DNA of 64,000 nucleotides, taken from positions 5,208,001 to 5,272,000 of the forward strand of contig NZ_CP043959.1 in NCBI RefSeq assembly GCF_008632955.1, read 5' to 3'. Made by a program: the position numbers and the translations under genes. Source of the DNA: Streptomyces tendae. Its GTDB lineage: Bacteria; Actinomycetota; Actinomycetes; Streptomycetales; Streptomycetaceae. Below the pieces are notes generated by a model. The model was not told the DNA's origin. It made no database searches and saw nothing but the letters and a program-made list of their open reading frames with translations. Shown one piece after another: positions 9,827-18,469 of the stretch (within the stretch, counting starts at the first letter, position 1; each line of letters opens with the position of its first letter).

Positions 9827-10317
9827 CTGCCGGGGGTCGTCGGGTGCGGGGAACGGGGGACGGACGCCGCGGCGGGGGGCGGGGCCGTCGCCGTGGCCAG
9901 CGCCTCGGGGGCGAGGACCAGGGGGACGCGGGCGGCGGAGGCCGCGCTGGGCACGCCCTTGACCTTGCCGTCGGGGCCGAGGAAGGCGGGGTCGCCGCCG
10001 GGCACCATGCCCAGCTCGCGGGCGCGGCGCTGGAGGGCGTCGGGGGCGGAGTAGGCGTCGATGTCGCGCTGCAGGGCCTGCTCCTCGTCCGTGAGTTCCT
10101 TGGTCTCCCGCTGAAGGTCGTCGAGCCGGAACGCGCCCTCGCTGAGCGCGGAGTTCAGCACCAGCAGGCCGATCAGGCCGCCGCCGAGGAGCAGGACCAC
10201 CAGCAGCACGAAGGGGGTGCGGGCCGCCTGGGCACGGCCGGTGGGCAGCAGGTGCGCGAGCCGGGCCGCCCTCCCCCGCAGCTCGGGCCGCCCTTTCAGT
10301 TCGGGTTTCCTACTCAC
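9823..10317 (-). CDS. ftsL: FtsL-like division protein
   Basis: Small bitopic protein of 164 residues: basic N-terminus (1-35), one membrane span (about 36-55), a short coiled coil with hydrophobic heptads (56-100) and a Pro/Ala-rich C-terminal tail. This architecture and its place between rsmH and ftsI identify it as the FtsL counterpart, which bridges the FtsQ/DivIB-type proteins and FtsW/FtsI. FtsL sequences are poorly conserved, so the call rests on layout and topology more than on motifs. It starts with GTG behind a GGGGAG ribosome site. Confidence 0.85.
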   Translation of the reverse strand: MSRKPELKGRPELRGRAARLAHLLPTGRAQAARTPFVLLVVLLLGGGLIGLLVLNSALSEGAFRLDDLQRETKELTDEEQALQRDIDAYSAPDALQRRARELGMVPGGDPAFLGPDGKVKGVPSAASAARVPLVLAPEALATATAPPPAAASVPRSPHPTTPGR

Positions 10318-10403
10318 TCACGCTCCCCTGAGTTCGCTCGTCCCGCCCGTCCGCCCGGCCGTCACCCGCCCTCGGGTCCGGCCGGTGCCTCACCGCGGCC
10401 GCC

Positions 10404-11357
10404 TCACTCCACGTCCTCCCGGATCCGCTGCGCGCCGCGCAGCCGCGCGGGGGCCGCGCGGCGGTTCTCGGCGATCTCCTCCTCGGTGGGAAGTTCGGCA
10501 CCGCGCGTGAGCAGCTTGAGCCGCGGCTGGTACTGCTCGGGGACGACCGGCAGCCCGGGCGGGGCGGTGGTGGCGGCGCCGGCCGCGAACACCTGCTTGA
10601 CCAGCCGGTCCTCGAGGGAGTGGTACGACAGCACGGCGATGCGTCCGCCCACGTCGAGGGCCTTCACGGCCGCCGGGACGGCCCGCTCCAGCACCGACAG
10701 CTCGCCGTTGACCTCGATCCGCAGGGCCTGGAAGGTGCGCTTGGCCGGGTTGCCGCCGGTGCGCTTGGCCGCCTGGGGCAGCGCGTCACGGATCAGTTCG
10801 ACCAGACGGGCACTGTTGTCGAACGGCTCCTTCTCGCGCTCCCGCACGACCGCGGCGACGATCCGCTTGGCCTGCTTCTCCTCGCCGTAGGCGCGCAGGA
10901 TGCGGACGAGTTCGCCGGGCGGGTAGGTGTTGAGGACCTCGGCGGCGCTGACGCCGGTCGTCTGGTCCATGCGCATGTCGAGGGGGGCGTCCTGGGCGTA
11001 GGCGAAGCCGCGGCCGGCCTCGTCGAGCTGCATGGAGGACACCCCGAGGTCGAACAGGACGCCCTGGACGCGCGCGATGCCGAGGCGGTCGAGGACGTCG
11101 GGGAGTTCGTCGTAGACGGCGTGCACCAGGGTGGCCCGCTCACCGAAGGGGGCGAGCCGCTCGCCGGACAGGCGCAGCGCCTCCTTGTCGCGGTCCAGGG
11201 CGACGAGCCGCGCCTCGGGGAAGCGGGTGAGCAGCGCCTCGCTGTGGCCGCCGAGGCCCAGCGTGCAGTCGACCACCACCGCTCCCGGCCGTTCCAGGGC
11301 GGGTGCCAACAGGTCCAGGCACCGCTGGAGCATCACCGGGACGTGTCGCTGGCTCAA
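10404..11357 (-). CDS. rsmH: RsmH, 16S rRNA m4C1402 methyltransferase
   Basis: S-adenosylmethionine-dependent enzyme (formerly MraW) that N4-methylates C1402 of 16S rRNA. The N-terminus HVPVMLQRCLDLLAP and the SAM-binding stretch VVDCTLGLGGHSEALL are diagnostic. LFDLGVSSMQLDEAGRGF and NPAKRTFQALRIEVN follow in the usual order. 317 residues is normal. The start is TTG preceded by GAGAGGG. It is the first gene of the dcw transcript here. I see no mraZ in front of it, where many bacteria have one; that place is taken by a roughly 400-bp spacer and a divergent carbonic anhydrase gene. Confidence 0.96.
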   Translation of the reverse strand: MSQRHVPVMLQRCLDLLAPALERPGAVVVDCTLGLGGHSEALLTRFPEARLVALDRDKEALRLSGERLAPFGERATLVHAVYDELPDVLDRLGIARVQGVLFDLGVSSMQLDEAGRGFAYAQDAPLDMRMDQTTGVSAAEVLNTYPPGELVRILRAYGEEKQAKRIVAAVVREREKEPFDNSARLVELIRDALPQAAKRTGGNPAKRTFQALRIEVNGELSVLERAVPAAVKALDVGGRIAVLSYHSLEDRLVKQVFAAGAATTAPPGLPVVPEQYQPRLKLLTRGAELPTEEEIAENRRAAPARLRGAQRIREDVE

Positions 11358-11770
11358 GAGGCCCTCTCAATTCCGGCACGGCGCTCACGCACTGCCGGGT
11401 TCCCGCCCTCCCCGGGTGAGGGGGCGGCCGGCGCCGGAGGCGTCGGCCGGGCGGCGGCGGGAGGAGGCCGAGCCGTACGTACGCGCCGCGCACGCGGGAG
11501 ATCCCCTGGTCGCGGCCGGGGGATCCGGGGAAGTCACAGCGGCGGGCGGTCTCGCCTCCCGCTTCGCGTCACTTTAGTCCACGGTCCGGCCCGGTCAATC
11601 AACCGGACTGCGCGTCGCGGCCCGCGCGGGTCAAGGGGCGGATCGGACACATCACCCGGAGGAGGGGTGTCACACCACTCCTGTGGATTACCTCACACCA
11701 AGGTTCGCTGACGTTCTTTGTCGCCTGTCACAGCAGGCCTCAGGCCCCCGTGACCATTACCGTCATGGGT
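11358..11770. other. Divergent spacer, dcw leader and carbonic anhydrase promoter
   Basis: About 410 bp without a convincing gene. On the minus strand it holds a good promoter and then a leader of about 200 nt before rsmH. That leader is unusually long for a housekeeping operon and could hold regulatory structure that I did not resolve. On the plus strand it holds the likely -10 box of the carbonic anhydrase gene. A copy of TCACACC recurs twice about 20 bp apart near 11670-11700. No mraZ-like frame is present on either strand. Confidence 0.6.
11571..11598 (-). promoter_or_regulatory. Probable promoter of the dcw operon
   Basis: Read on the minus strand, TTGACC (11598-11593) is separated by 16 bp from TAAAGT (11576-11571), a fair match to the main vegetative sigma factor consensus. 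Transcription would begin near 11564, about 207 nt before the rsmH TTG. It is the best promoter in the spacer, but assigned by eye. Confidence 0.55.
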
Positions 11771-12319
11771 ATGACGACTTCTGCATCCGTACCCGCCGGT
11801 TCCGGAAACGCCGCGGCCGACGCCGGTACCGTGACCGACCGTCTGGTCGAAGCCAACGAGCGCTACGCCCACGCGTTCACCGATCCCGGGATGGACGCCC
11901 GTCCCGTCCTCCACGTCGCGGTCGTCGCCTGTATGGACGCCCGTCTCGACCTGCACGACGCGCTGGGCCTCTCCCTGGGTGACTGCCACACCATCCGCAA
12001 CGCGGGCGGCGTCGTCACCGACGACGTGATCCGCTCGCTGACCATCAGCCAGCGGGCGCTGGGCACGCGCAGCGTGGTCCTCATCCACCACACCAACTGC
12101 GGTCTGGAGTCCCTCACCGAGGAGTTCCGGCACGACCTCGAGATGGAGGTGGGACAGCGTCCGGCGTGGGCCGTGGAGGCCTTCCGGGACGTGGACCAGG
12201 ACGTCCGCCAGTCGATGCAGCGCGTGCGGACCTCGCCGTTCCTGCTGCACACCGACGACGTGCGCGGGTTCGTCTTCGACGTGAAGACGGGTCTGCTGCG
12301 CGAGGTCGACCCCACCTGA
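11771..12319 (+). CDS. Beta-class carbonic anhydrase
   Basis: Small beta-carbonic anhydrase-like protein that would interconvert CO2 and bicarbonate in the cytoplasm. Zinc-site motifs are present: CMDAR (Cys54, with Asp56 and Arg58 as the catalytic dyad) and HHTNC (His107, Cys110). The length of 182 residues is that of the short actinobacterial subclass. ATG at 11771 is chosen because a TACCGT -10 box ends 7 nt upstream, giving a leaderless message. ATG 11765 and GTG 11750 are in frame but have no ribosome site. It runs divergently from rsmH. The substrate is inferred from family. Confidence 0.85.
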   Translation: MTTSASVPAGSGNAAADAGTVTDRLVEANERYAHAFTDPGMDARPVLHVAVVACMDARLDLHDALGLSLGDCHTIRNAGGVVTDDVIRSLTISQRALGTRSVVLIHHTNCGLESLTEEFRHDLEMEVGQRPAWAVEAFRDVDQDVRQSMQRVRTSPFLLHTDDVRGFVFDVKTGLLREVDPT

Positions 12320-12376
12320 TCCGGCCGCCCGACCCGGGACCGGCCGCCCCCGGAGAGCCGTCGAACGTCGTAAGAG

Positions 12377-12403
12377 CTGACATATCGCTGTCAGTTGTCC
12401 ACA
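12377..12403. promoter_or_regulatory. Inverted repeat abutting a DnaA-type box
   Basis: A perfect inverted repeat CTGACA-tatcgc-TGTCAG (12377-12394) is followed at once by TTGTCCACA (12395-12403), identical to the Streptomyces DnaA box. It lies between the carbonic anhydrase and moxR genes, about 180 bp before the moxR start. It could be an operator or simply a chance match. Confidence 0.4.
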
Positions 12404-12456
12404 GGCGAGTGACACGAAACGGTAACGGCGGCAAGAATGCGGAAGTGGTGTCACGC

Positions 12457-12484
12457 GGAACTTTTCCAGCGTGGCACCCGTGAT
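12457..12484 (+). promoter_or_regulatory. Possible ECF sigma (SigE-type) promoter for moxR operon
   Basis: GGAACT (12457-12462) and CGTGAT (12479-12484) are separated by 16 bp. This resembles the GGAAC / CGTCT pattern of SigE-type ECF promoters, which serve the cell-envelope stress response in Streptomyces. Its place about 100 bp before an envelope-linked operon fits, but the -10 match is only partial. Confidence 0.35.
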
Positions 12485-12580
12485 TCGGGGTGGGCCGGTC
12501 CGCCGGGTGAGGGATCGGCCGGAACATCTGGGGAACCCCCCGCTTCATTGCGGAGCGCGGGAAAGGCCGAGGAGGGCCGG

Positions 12581-13651
12581 GTGACGACCTATGACGATCG
12601 TGCGAGCCATGGGGGCGCCCCCGACCGGGCATACGGGACGGTCGGGGAGGACCTGACCGCCGTCGTGGAGCGCGTGCGCGGTTCGGTGGAAGGCGTGATC
12701 GAGGGGAAGCCCGAGGTCGTACGGCTCTCGCTGACCGTGCTGCTCGCCGAGGGACATCTGCTCATCGAGGACGTCCCGGGAGTCGGCAAGACGATGCTGG
12801 CGAAGGCACTGGCGCGGTCGATCGACTGCTCCGTGCGGCGCATCCAGTTCACACCGGACCTGCTGCCCTCGGACATCACCGGCGTGTCCATCTGGGACCA
12901 GCAGCGCCGTGACTTCGAGTTCAAGCCGGGCGCCATCTTCGCCCAGATCGTGATCGGCGACGAGATCAACCGCGCGTCGCCGAAGACGCAGTCGGCGCTG
13001 CTGGAGTCGATGGAGGAGCGCCAGGTCACCATCGACGGCAACACCTACGAACTGCCCAGCCCCTTCATGGTGGTGGCGACGCAGAACCCGGTCGAGATGG
13101 AGGGCACCTACCCGCTGCCGGAGGCCCAGCGCGACCGTTTCATGGCCCGCGTCTCGGTCGGCTACCCGAGCGCGGAGGCCGAGCTCCGGATGCTCGACGT
13201 GCACGGCGGCGTCTCCCCGCTGGAGGACCTCCAGCCGGTGGCGCACGCGCACGACATCGTGAAGCTGATCGAGGCGGTGCGCGGCGTGTACGTCGCCGAG
13301 CCGGTCCGCCGGTACGCGGTCGACCTGGTCGCCGCCACGCGCACGCACCCCGACCTCAGACTCGGGGCCTCCCCGCGCGCGACGCTGCATCTGCTGCGCG
13401 CGGCGAAGGCGGCGGCGGCTCTCGCGGGCCGTGACTACGCGCTGCCGGACGACGTGCAGGCGCTCGCCGTCGCCGTGCTCGCACACCGCCTGCTGCCCAC
13501 CGCCCAGGCCCAGCTCAACCGCCGCACCGCCGAGCAGGTGGTGCAGGAGATCCTGCAGCGCACCACGGTGCCCGCTACCGCCGGCCGGCCCGCCGGGTTC
13601 GGCGGCCTGGACCGCGGAGGCTACGGCCAGCAGCCGCCGCGGAGGCTGTGA
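12581..13651 (+). CDS. MoxR-family AAA+ ATPase
   Basis: AAA+ ATPase of the MoxR family, 356 residues, thought to act as a chaperone for partner proteins encoded beside it. The Walker A is DVPGVGKT (64-71) and the Walker B is IVIGDEINRA (about 123-132). The ATQNPVEMEGTYPLPEAQRDRF stretch, typical of MoxR proteins, is complete. GTG at 12581 follows GAGGAGGG; an upstream in-frame start at 12437 lacks a ribosome site and adds 48 unlikely residues. The next gene (DUF58) overlaps its stop, forming the common MoxR-DUF58-transglutaminase operon. The client in Streptomyces is not known from sequence. Confidence 0.93.
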   Translation: MTTYDDRASHGGAPDRAYGTVGEDLTAVVERVRGSVEGVIEGKPEVVRLSLTVLLAEGHLLIEDVPGVGKTMLAKALARSIDCSVRRIQFTPDLLPSDITGVSIWDQQRRDFEFKPGAIFAQIVIGDEINRASPKTQSALLESMEERQVTIDGNTYELPSPFMVVATQNPVEMEGTYPLPEAQRDRFMARVSVGYPSAEAELRMLDVHGGVSPLEDLQPVAHAHDIVKLIEAVRGVYVAEPVRRYAVDLVAATRTHPDLRLGASPRATLHLLRAAKAAAALAGRDYALPDDVQALAVAVLAHRLLPTAQAQLNRRTAEQVVQEILQRTTVPATAGRPAGFGGLDRGGYGQQPPRRL

Positions 13652-15012
13652 TGTCAGCCGTCGGCGCGGTCCACGCCGAGGGCGACCGCGGCGACCGGAG
13701 CGGGGTGCGGACCGCCCTGGCGGGGCTCACCACACGCGGGCGCTCCTTCCTGGCGGCCGGGGTGGCCGCCGCGATCTGCGCGTACGTGCTGGGGCAGAGC
13801 GACCTGCTGCGGGTCGGGCTGCTGCTGGCGGGGCTGCCGCTGGTGTGCGCGGCCGTGCTGTACCGCACCCGCTACCGGGTCGCCGGCAGCCGCCGGCTCT
13901 CCCCCGGCCGGGTGCCGGCCGGCTCCGAGGCGCGGGTGCACCTGCGGATGGACAACGTCTCCCGGATGCCCACCGGGCTGCTGATGCTCCAGGACCGGGT
14001 GCCGTACGTGCTCGGTCCGCGTCCGCGGTTCGTGCTGGACCGGGTGGAGGCGGGCGGGCGCCGCGAGGTGTCCTACCGGGTCCGCTCCGACCTGCGCGGC
14101 CGCTATCCGCTGGGCCCGCTGCAGCTGCGGCTGTCCGACCCGTTCGGGATGTGCGAGCTGAACCGCTCGTTCTCCACGTTCGACACGCTGACCGTGATCC
14201 CCCGCGTGGAGCCGCTGCCGCCGGTGCGGCTGAGCGGCGAGGCCAAGGGGTACGGCGACGGGCGGCAGCGTTCGCTGGCCCTGGCCGGCGAGGACGACGT
14301 GATCCCGCGCGGCTACCGCTACGGCGACGACCTGCGCCGGGTCCACTGGCGCTCCACCGCCCGCTACGGCGAGCTGATGGTGCGCCGCGAGGAGCAGCCG
14401 CAGCGCGCCCGCTGCACGGTGCTGCTGGACACCCGGGCCATCGCCTACGAGGGCGTGGGACCGGACTCGGCGTTCGAGTGGTCGGTGTCGGGCGCGGCCT
14501 CGGTGCTGGTCCACATGCTGGAGCGGGGCTTCTCGGTGCGGCTGCTGACCGACACCGGCAGCGTGGTGCCCGGCGAGGGGTCCGACGGCTTCTCGGGGAT
14601 CCATCAGGAGTCGGCGGACGCCGCCGGGCTGATGATGGACACGCTGGCCGTGGTGGACCACTCCGACGAGGAGGACCTGTCCCGCGCCTACGACGTGCTC
14701 CGTTCGGGGGGCGAGGGGCTGCTGGTGGCCTTCCTCGGCGACCTGGACGAGGAGCAGGCCGCGGTGCTGGCCCGGATGCGGCAGCGCAGCGGGGGCGCCG
14801 TCGCCTTCCTGCTGAACAGCGAGGACTGGCTGCGGGAACCGTCGGACGTGCCCGGCGCGTCGGACCCGGGCGAGGAGCGGCTGCGGATGCTGCGCGAGTC
14901 GGGGTGGACGGCCGTGGCGGTGCCGCGGGGCGTCTCGGTGGAGCACGTCTGGCGGCAGGCGGACCGTGAGCGCTCGGGCCTGACGGCGGCGAGCGGTGGG
15001 GAGGGACCGTGA
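13651..15012 (+). CDS. DUF58 domain membrane-anchored protein
   Basis: Protein of 453 residues with two N-terminal hydrophobic segments (about 33-50 and 52-70), followed by a soluble domain. That domain carries the DUF58 signature, with the stretch EDDVIPRGYRYGDDLRRVHWRS split around residues 210-235. DUF58 proteins have a von Willebrand A-like fold and usually travel with MoxR ATPases, so this is the likely client. ATG 13651 sits 4 nt after GGAGGC; GTG 13648 is an alternative. It overlaps moxR upstream and the transglutaminase gene downstream (GTGA). No enzymatic role is claimed. Confidence 0.9.
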   Translation: MSAVGAVHAEGDRGDRSGVRTALAGLTTRGRSFLAAGVAAAICAYVLGQSDLLRVGLLLAGLPLVCAAVLYRTRYRVAGSRRLSPGRVPAGSEARVHLRMDNVSRMPTGLLMLQDRVPYVLGPRPRFVLDRVEAGGRREVSYRVRSDLRGRYPLGPLQLRLSDPFGMCELNRSFSTFDTLTVIPRVEPLPPVRLSGEAKGYGDGRQRSLALAGEDDVIPRGYRYGDDLRRVHWRSTARYGELMVRREEQPQRARCTVLLDTRAIAYEGVGPDSAFEWSVSGAASVLVHMLERGFSVRLLTDTGSVVPGEGSDGFSGIHQESADAAGLMMDTLAVVDHSDEEDLSRAYDVLRSGGEGLLVAFLGDLDEEQAAVLARMRQRSGGAVAFLLNSEDWLREPSDVPGASDPGEERLRMLRESGWTAVAVPRGVSVEHVWRQADRERSGLTAASGGEGP

Positions 15013-17396
15013 TCAGCGGGCGGGCCAGACTGACGGTGCGCGCGTGGGCGGCCACCCTGCTGGCGGCGTGCGCGCTGCTGCCGCTGGTGGAACCGGCGAC
15101 CTGGATCCTCCAGGCGGCGCTGCTGCTGGCGGTGCAGGCGGGGGTGGGCGCCGCGGCGCGGCGGGTTCCGCTGGGACGGCCGCTGACGATCCTGGCGCAG
15201 GTGGTCGTCACCCTGCTGCTGCTCACCCTGCTGTTCGCGCGGGAGCACGCCGTGGCGGGGCTGATACCCGGCCCGGACGCCCTGCGCTTCTTCGGCGAGG
15301 TGCTGGAGCAGGGCGGCAACGACGTCAACCGGTACGCGATACCGGCGCCGCTGACCGACGGCATCCGGCTGATGCTGATCGGTGGTGTCCTGGTCATCGG
15401 CCTGCTGGTGGACGCCCTCGCGGTGACCTTCCGCAGCGCCGCCCCGGCCGGGTTGCCGCTGCTGGCGCTGTACTCGGTGGCCGCGGGCCTGGCGGACAAC
15501 GGCATCGACTGGCTGTGGTTCCTGCTGGCGGCGGCCGGTTATCTGATGCTGCTGCTGGCCGAGGGGCGCGACCGGCTCTCCCAGTGGGGCCGGGTGTTCG
15601 GCGGAGCGGCCCGGACCCGGGGCGCGGAGACGCCCGGGGCACTGGCGCCGGTGCGTTCGGGGCGCCGGATCGGGGCACTGGCGCTGGGCATCGCCCTGGT
15701 GGTGCCGCTGGCCCTGCCCGCGATGGACGGCGGCCTGCTGGACCCCGCCGGCCGGGGGGTCGGCGCGGGCAGCGGCGGGGGCGGCACCATCTCCGCGGTG
15801 AACCCGCTGGTGTCGCTGCGCGACTCGCTGAACGTGAACGAGGACCGCCAGGTGCTCTCGGTGCGCACCGAACTGGCGAACACCTCGGACCTGTACCTGC
15901 GCATCGTGTCCCTGGACGACTTCGACGGCACCACGTGGAAGCCGTCGAAGCGGGCCATCACACAGGTGCCGGACGGCTTCCCGATCCCGCCCGGCCTCGG
16001 TCCCGACGTCGCGCGCGCGGAGGTCGGCACGATGATCTCCACCGCGGACTGGTACGGCCAGGACTGGCTGCCGATGCCGTACCCGCCGAGCAGCGTGAGC
16101 GTGCGGGGCGACTGGCGCTACGAGCCCGTCGGCATGACGCTGGTCGGCGACCACGGGCAGAACACCCGGGGGCTGACGTACGAGGTGCGCAGCCTGGACG
16201 TGCAGCCCACGGCGGAGCAGCTGGCCGACGCGCCGGAGCCGTCGTCCACGCTGCTGCGCGAGTACACGGAGCTGCCCGACTCGCTGCCCTCGGTGGTGTT
16301 CAGCACCGCGCGTGAGGTGACCGAGGGCGCGCGGACCGCCTACGAGCAGGCGGTCGCCCTCCAGGAGTACTTCACGCTGAACGGCGGCTTCGAGTACGAC
16401 ACCCAGGTGGACGTCGGCAGCGGCTCGGGGGCGATCGCCCGCTTCCTGCGGGACAAGGAGGGCTTCTGCGTCCACTTCTCGTTCGCCATGGCGTCCATGG
16501 CGCGCTCCCTGGGCATCCCGGCCCGCGTCGCGGTGGGCTTCGCACCCGGCACCCCGCAGGCGGACGGCTCGATCTCGGTCGGGCTGCGGGACGCGCACGC
16601 CTGGCCCGAGCTGTACTTCGAGGGGGTGGGCTGGACCCGTTTCGAGCCGACCCCGACCCGGGGTTCGACGCCCCCGTACACCGTGCCGGACACGGGGAAC
16701 GAGGCGGTGCCGGACCCGGCCCGTCCGTCCCAGGCCGCGCCCACGGAGTCGTCGGCGGCGCCGTCGCAGAGCTCGGAGTGCTCGGCGCAGGACAAGAAGC
16801 TGGAGGCCTGCGACAGCGAGTCGCCGCAGGCGGCCCTGCCCGCGGGCGGCGACGGCCCGAATTGGCACGTGGTGCTGCTGTGGGCGCTGGCCGGGCTGCT
16901 GGTGCTGGTGCTGCCGCTGGCCCCGATGCTCTGGCGGACCAGGACGCGGGCGGTACGGCTCGGCGGCCACGGCCGCTCCGAGGCGGACGCCGTCCCGCAT
17001 GTGCTGGCCGTCTGGGAAGAACTGACCGACACGGCGTGGGACCACGGCATCCCGCCGGACGAGTCGCTGACCCCGCGCGGTGCGGCAGACCGGATCGTCC
17101 GGTCCGGCCGGTTGGAGGGGGATGCGGCGGCGTCGGTGCACCGGGTGGCCGGGGCGGTGGAGCAGGTGCTGTACGCGCCGCGGCCGCTGCCGGTCATGGG
17201 CCTGGGGGACGACGTGCGCCGTGCGTCGGCCGCGGTGCGGGCGTCGGTGAGCCGTAGGACGCGGCTGCGGGCGGTGCTGGCGCCGCGGTCGGCCGTGCGG
17301 GTGGTGTCGGCGGTGTCCGACCGCTGGGTGGCTCTGCGGGACCGCCTCACGGCCCTCCGCCCCGACTGGCACCTCCCTAGCCGCCAACGCGGCTGA
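15009..17396 (+). CDS. Membrane-bound transglutaminase-like protein (TgpA type)
   Basis: Large membrane protein of 795 residues. About six N-terminal helices (roughly 12-240) lead to an extracellular transglutaminase-like domain with catalytic Cys487 (EGFCVHFSFAMAS) and His530 (RDAHAWPELYF). Next come a Ser/Pro/Ala linker with two Cys, a further membrane helix (about 620-645) and a cytoplasmic DUF4129-like tail. This matches TgpA/YebA proteins, which occur with MoxR and DUF58 and are linked to the cell envelope. The catalytic Cys and His are intact; a protease rather than a cross-linking activity cannot be excluded. GTG start inside the DUF58 stop. Confidence 0.9.
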   Translation: MISGRARLTVRAWAATLLAACALLPLVEPATWILQAALLLAVQAGVGAAARRVPLGRPLTILAQVVVTLLLLTLLFAREHAVAGLIPGPDALRFFGEVLEQGGNDVNRYAIPAPLTDGIRLMLIGGVLVIGLLVDALAVTFRSAAPAGLPLLALYSVAAGLADNGIDWLWFLLAAAGYLMLLLAEGRDRLSQWGRVFGGAARTRGAETPGALAPVRSGRRIGALALGIALVVPLALPAMDGGLLDPAGRGVGAGSGGGGTISAVNPLVSLRDSLNVNEDRQVLSVRTELANTSDLYLRIVSLDDFDGTTWKPSKRAITQVPDGFPIPPGLGPDVARAEVGTMISTADWYGQDWLPMPYPPSSVSVRGDWRYEPVGMTLVGDHGQNTRGLTYEVRSLDVQPTAEQLADAPEPSSTLLREYTELPDSLPSVVFSTAREVTEGARTAYEQAVALQEYFTLNGGFEYDTQVDVGSGSGAIARFLRDKEGFCVHFSFAMASMARSLGIPARVAVGFAPGTPQADGSISVGLRDAHAWPELYFEGVGWTRFEPTPTRGSTPPYTVPDTGNEAVPDPARPSQAAPTESSAAPSQSSECSAQDKKLEACDSESPQAALPAGGDGPNWHVVLLWALAGLLVLVLPLAPMLWRTRTRAVRLGGHGRSEADAVPHVLAVWEELTDTAWDHGIPPDESLTPRGAADRIVRSGRLEGDAAASVHRVAGAVEQVLYAPRPLPVMGLGDDVRRASAAVRASVSRRTRLRAVLAPRSAVRVVSAVSDRWVALRDRLTALRPDWHLPSRQRG

Positions 17397-17774
17397 GGTC
17401 CCTCGCAGCCGGGGCTGTCCCGCTCGGTCCGGGGGCAGCCGCAGGCCGTCATGGGCCGTTCGCGCAGTTCCCCGCGGCCCTTCAGGGGCGCGGGGAACTG
17501 CGCGAGCATCCACAGACGAGCCGCAGCCTAAATCCGGGCGCGGGCACGAAAAGGGGCGCGGGGAACTGCGCGAGCATCCACAGACGAGCCGCAGGCAAGC
17601 TCGAAAGCCGGTCGCCATCAGGGGCGCGGGGAACTGCGCGAACGGCCACGACGCACCCGCGGGTGGCGTCCAGCACTGGTGGGGACCGGGGCCCGCTGGG
17701 GTCACGTACACCTCAGGGGGTGCCCACCGGCAAGGTGGGCACCCCCTGAGACAAAGCTTCCGCTTCCGAGGGCG
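17397..17774. repeat. Gene-free interval with three copies of the GGGAACTGCGCG repeat
   Basis: About 380 bp between convergent genes. A near-perfect hairpin at 17461-17504 has 16-bp arms, CGCGCAGTTCCCCGCG (17461-17476) and its complement (17489-17504). A roughly 43-bp element made of the right arm plus GAGCATCCACAGACGAGCCG recurs at about 17485-17527 and 17553-17595. A third core copy lies at about 17620-17645 with a different flank. A separate strong terminator follows. No frame here looks coding. Confidence 0.8.
17712..17750. terminator. Strong bidirectional terminator hairpin
   Basis: A perfect 17-bp stem (17712-17728 with 17734-17750) closes a 5-nt loop; arms are CTCAGGGGGTGCCCACC and its complement. 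It stands between the convergent transglutaminase and DUF3040 genes and would stop both transcripts. There is no long T tract, which is usual in Streptomyces. Confidence 0.85.
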
Positions 17775-18182
17775 TCAGCGACCGCCGCCACCCTGCTCGT
17801 CACGCCGCCGCTGCCACCGCTCCTCGATGCGGTCCATCATCGAGCGACGCTGTCTGCCCTGCCGGCCCGCCCGCGGAGCGGCAGTCGCACCGGCGGCCTG
17901 CTCACCCGGCTTGGGGGCCTTGCGCCAGCCGGTCACCGCGAGGACGGCGCACCCCAGCATCACGAGGAAGCCCACGACGCTGAGCCACACCTGCTGGGCG
18001 ACCATACCGGCCATGAGGAGCGCAATACCTACGAGGAAGCCCGCGACCGCCTGGTAGACCCGTCGCCGGGTGTACGTACGCAGCCCGCTTCCCTCGAGCG
18101 CCGTCGCGAACTTGGGATCTTCGGCGTACAGCGCTCGCTCCATTTGCTCGAGCATGCGCTGCTCGTGCTCCGAGAGCGGCAC
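17775..18182 (-). CDS. DUF3040 small membrane protein
   Basis: Protein of 135 residues starting VPLSEHEQRMLEQMERAL, the hallmark of the DUF3040 family, widespread in actinobacteria and of unknown function. A cytoplasmic helix (1-25) with ALYAEDPKFATAL precedes two membrane segments (about 44-64 and 66-86) and a basic, Arg/Gln-rich tail. GTG 18182 is preceded by GAGGAGGA, which settles the start against a 48-residue upstream extension. In actinobacteria relatives often lie near the dcw region. Role unknown. Confidence 0.92.
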   Translation of the reverse strand: MPLSEHEQRMLEQMERALYAEDPKFATALEGSGLRTYTRRRVYQAVAGFLVGIALLMAGMVAQQVWLSVVGFLVMLGCAVLAVTGWRKAPKPGEQAAGATAAPRAGRQGRQRRSMMDRIEERWQRRRDEQGGGGR

Positions 18183-18469
18183 GGAGTCCTCCTCATCGTG
18201 CAGTCGCCGGGGCGACCCGGGGGGTCCCTTCAGGATAGGCGGGGAATCGCCCCCGTGAAACCCGCCCCTCTGCGCCAATTGCCGACCGGTACCCGCCATC
18301 ACGTCCCGGCCCGCTGAGGCTGTCATTCCCCGGCGGCCGACCCGTCATGCCGGGCGGTCTCCCTCGATCATACGGCGCCAAGCCGCCATTCGGGGGGCCT
18401 GTGGCACAGTCCATGCGGCCCGGGGCCGCCGGACGCGTCGCTGATCAGCGCCGTGCCACGGACGACGGC

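Noticed and set aside
14688..17711. A 1007-codon minus frame opposite DUF58 and transglutaminase
   Set aside because: Antisense shadow; both plus-strand genes have intact family motifs.
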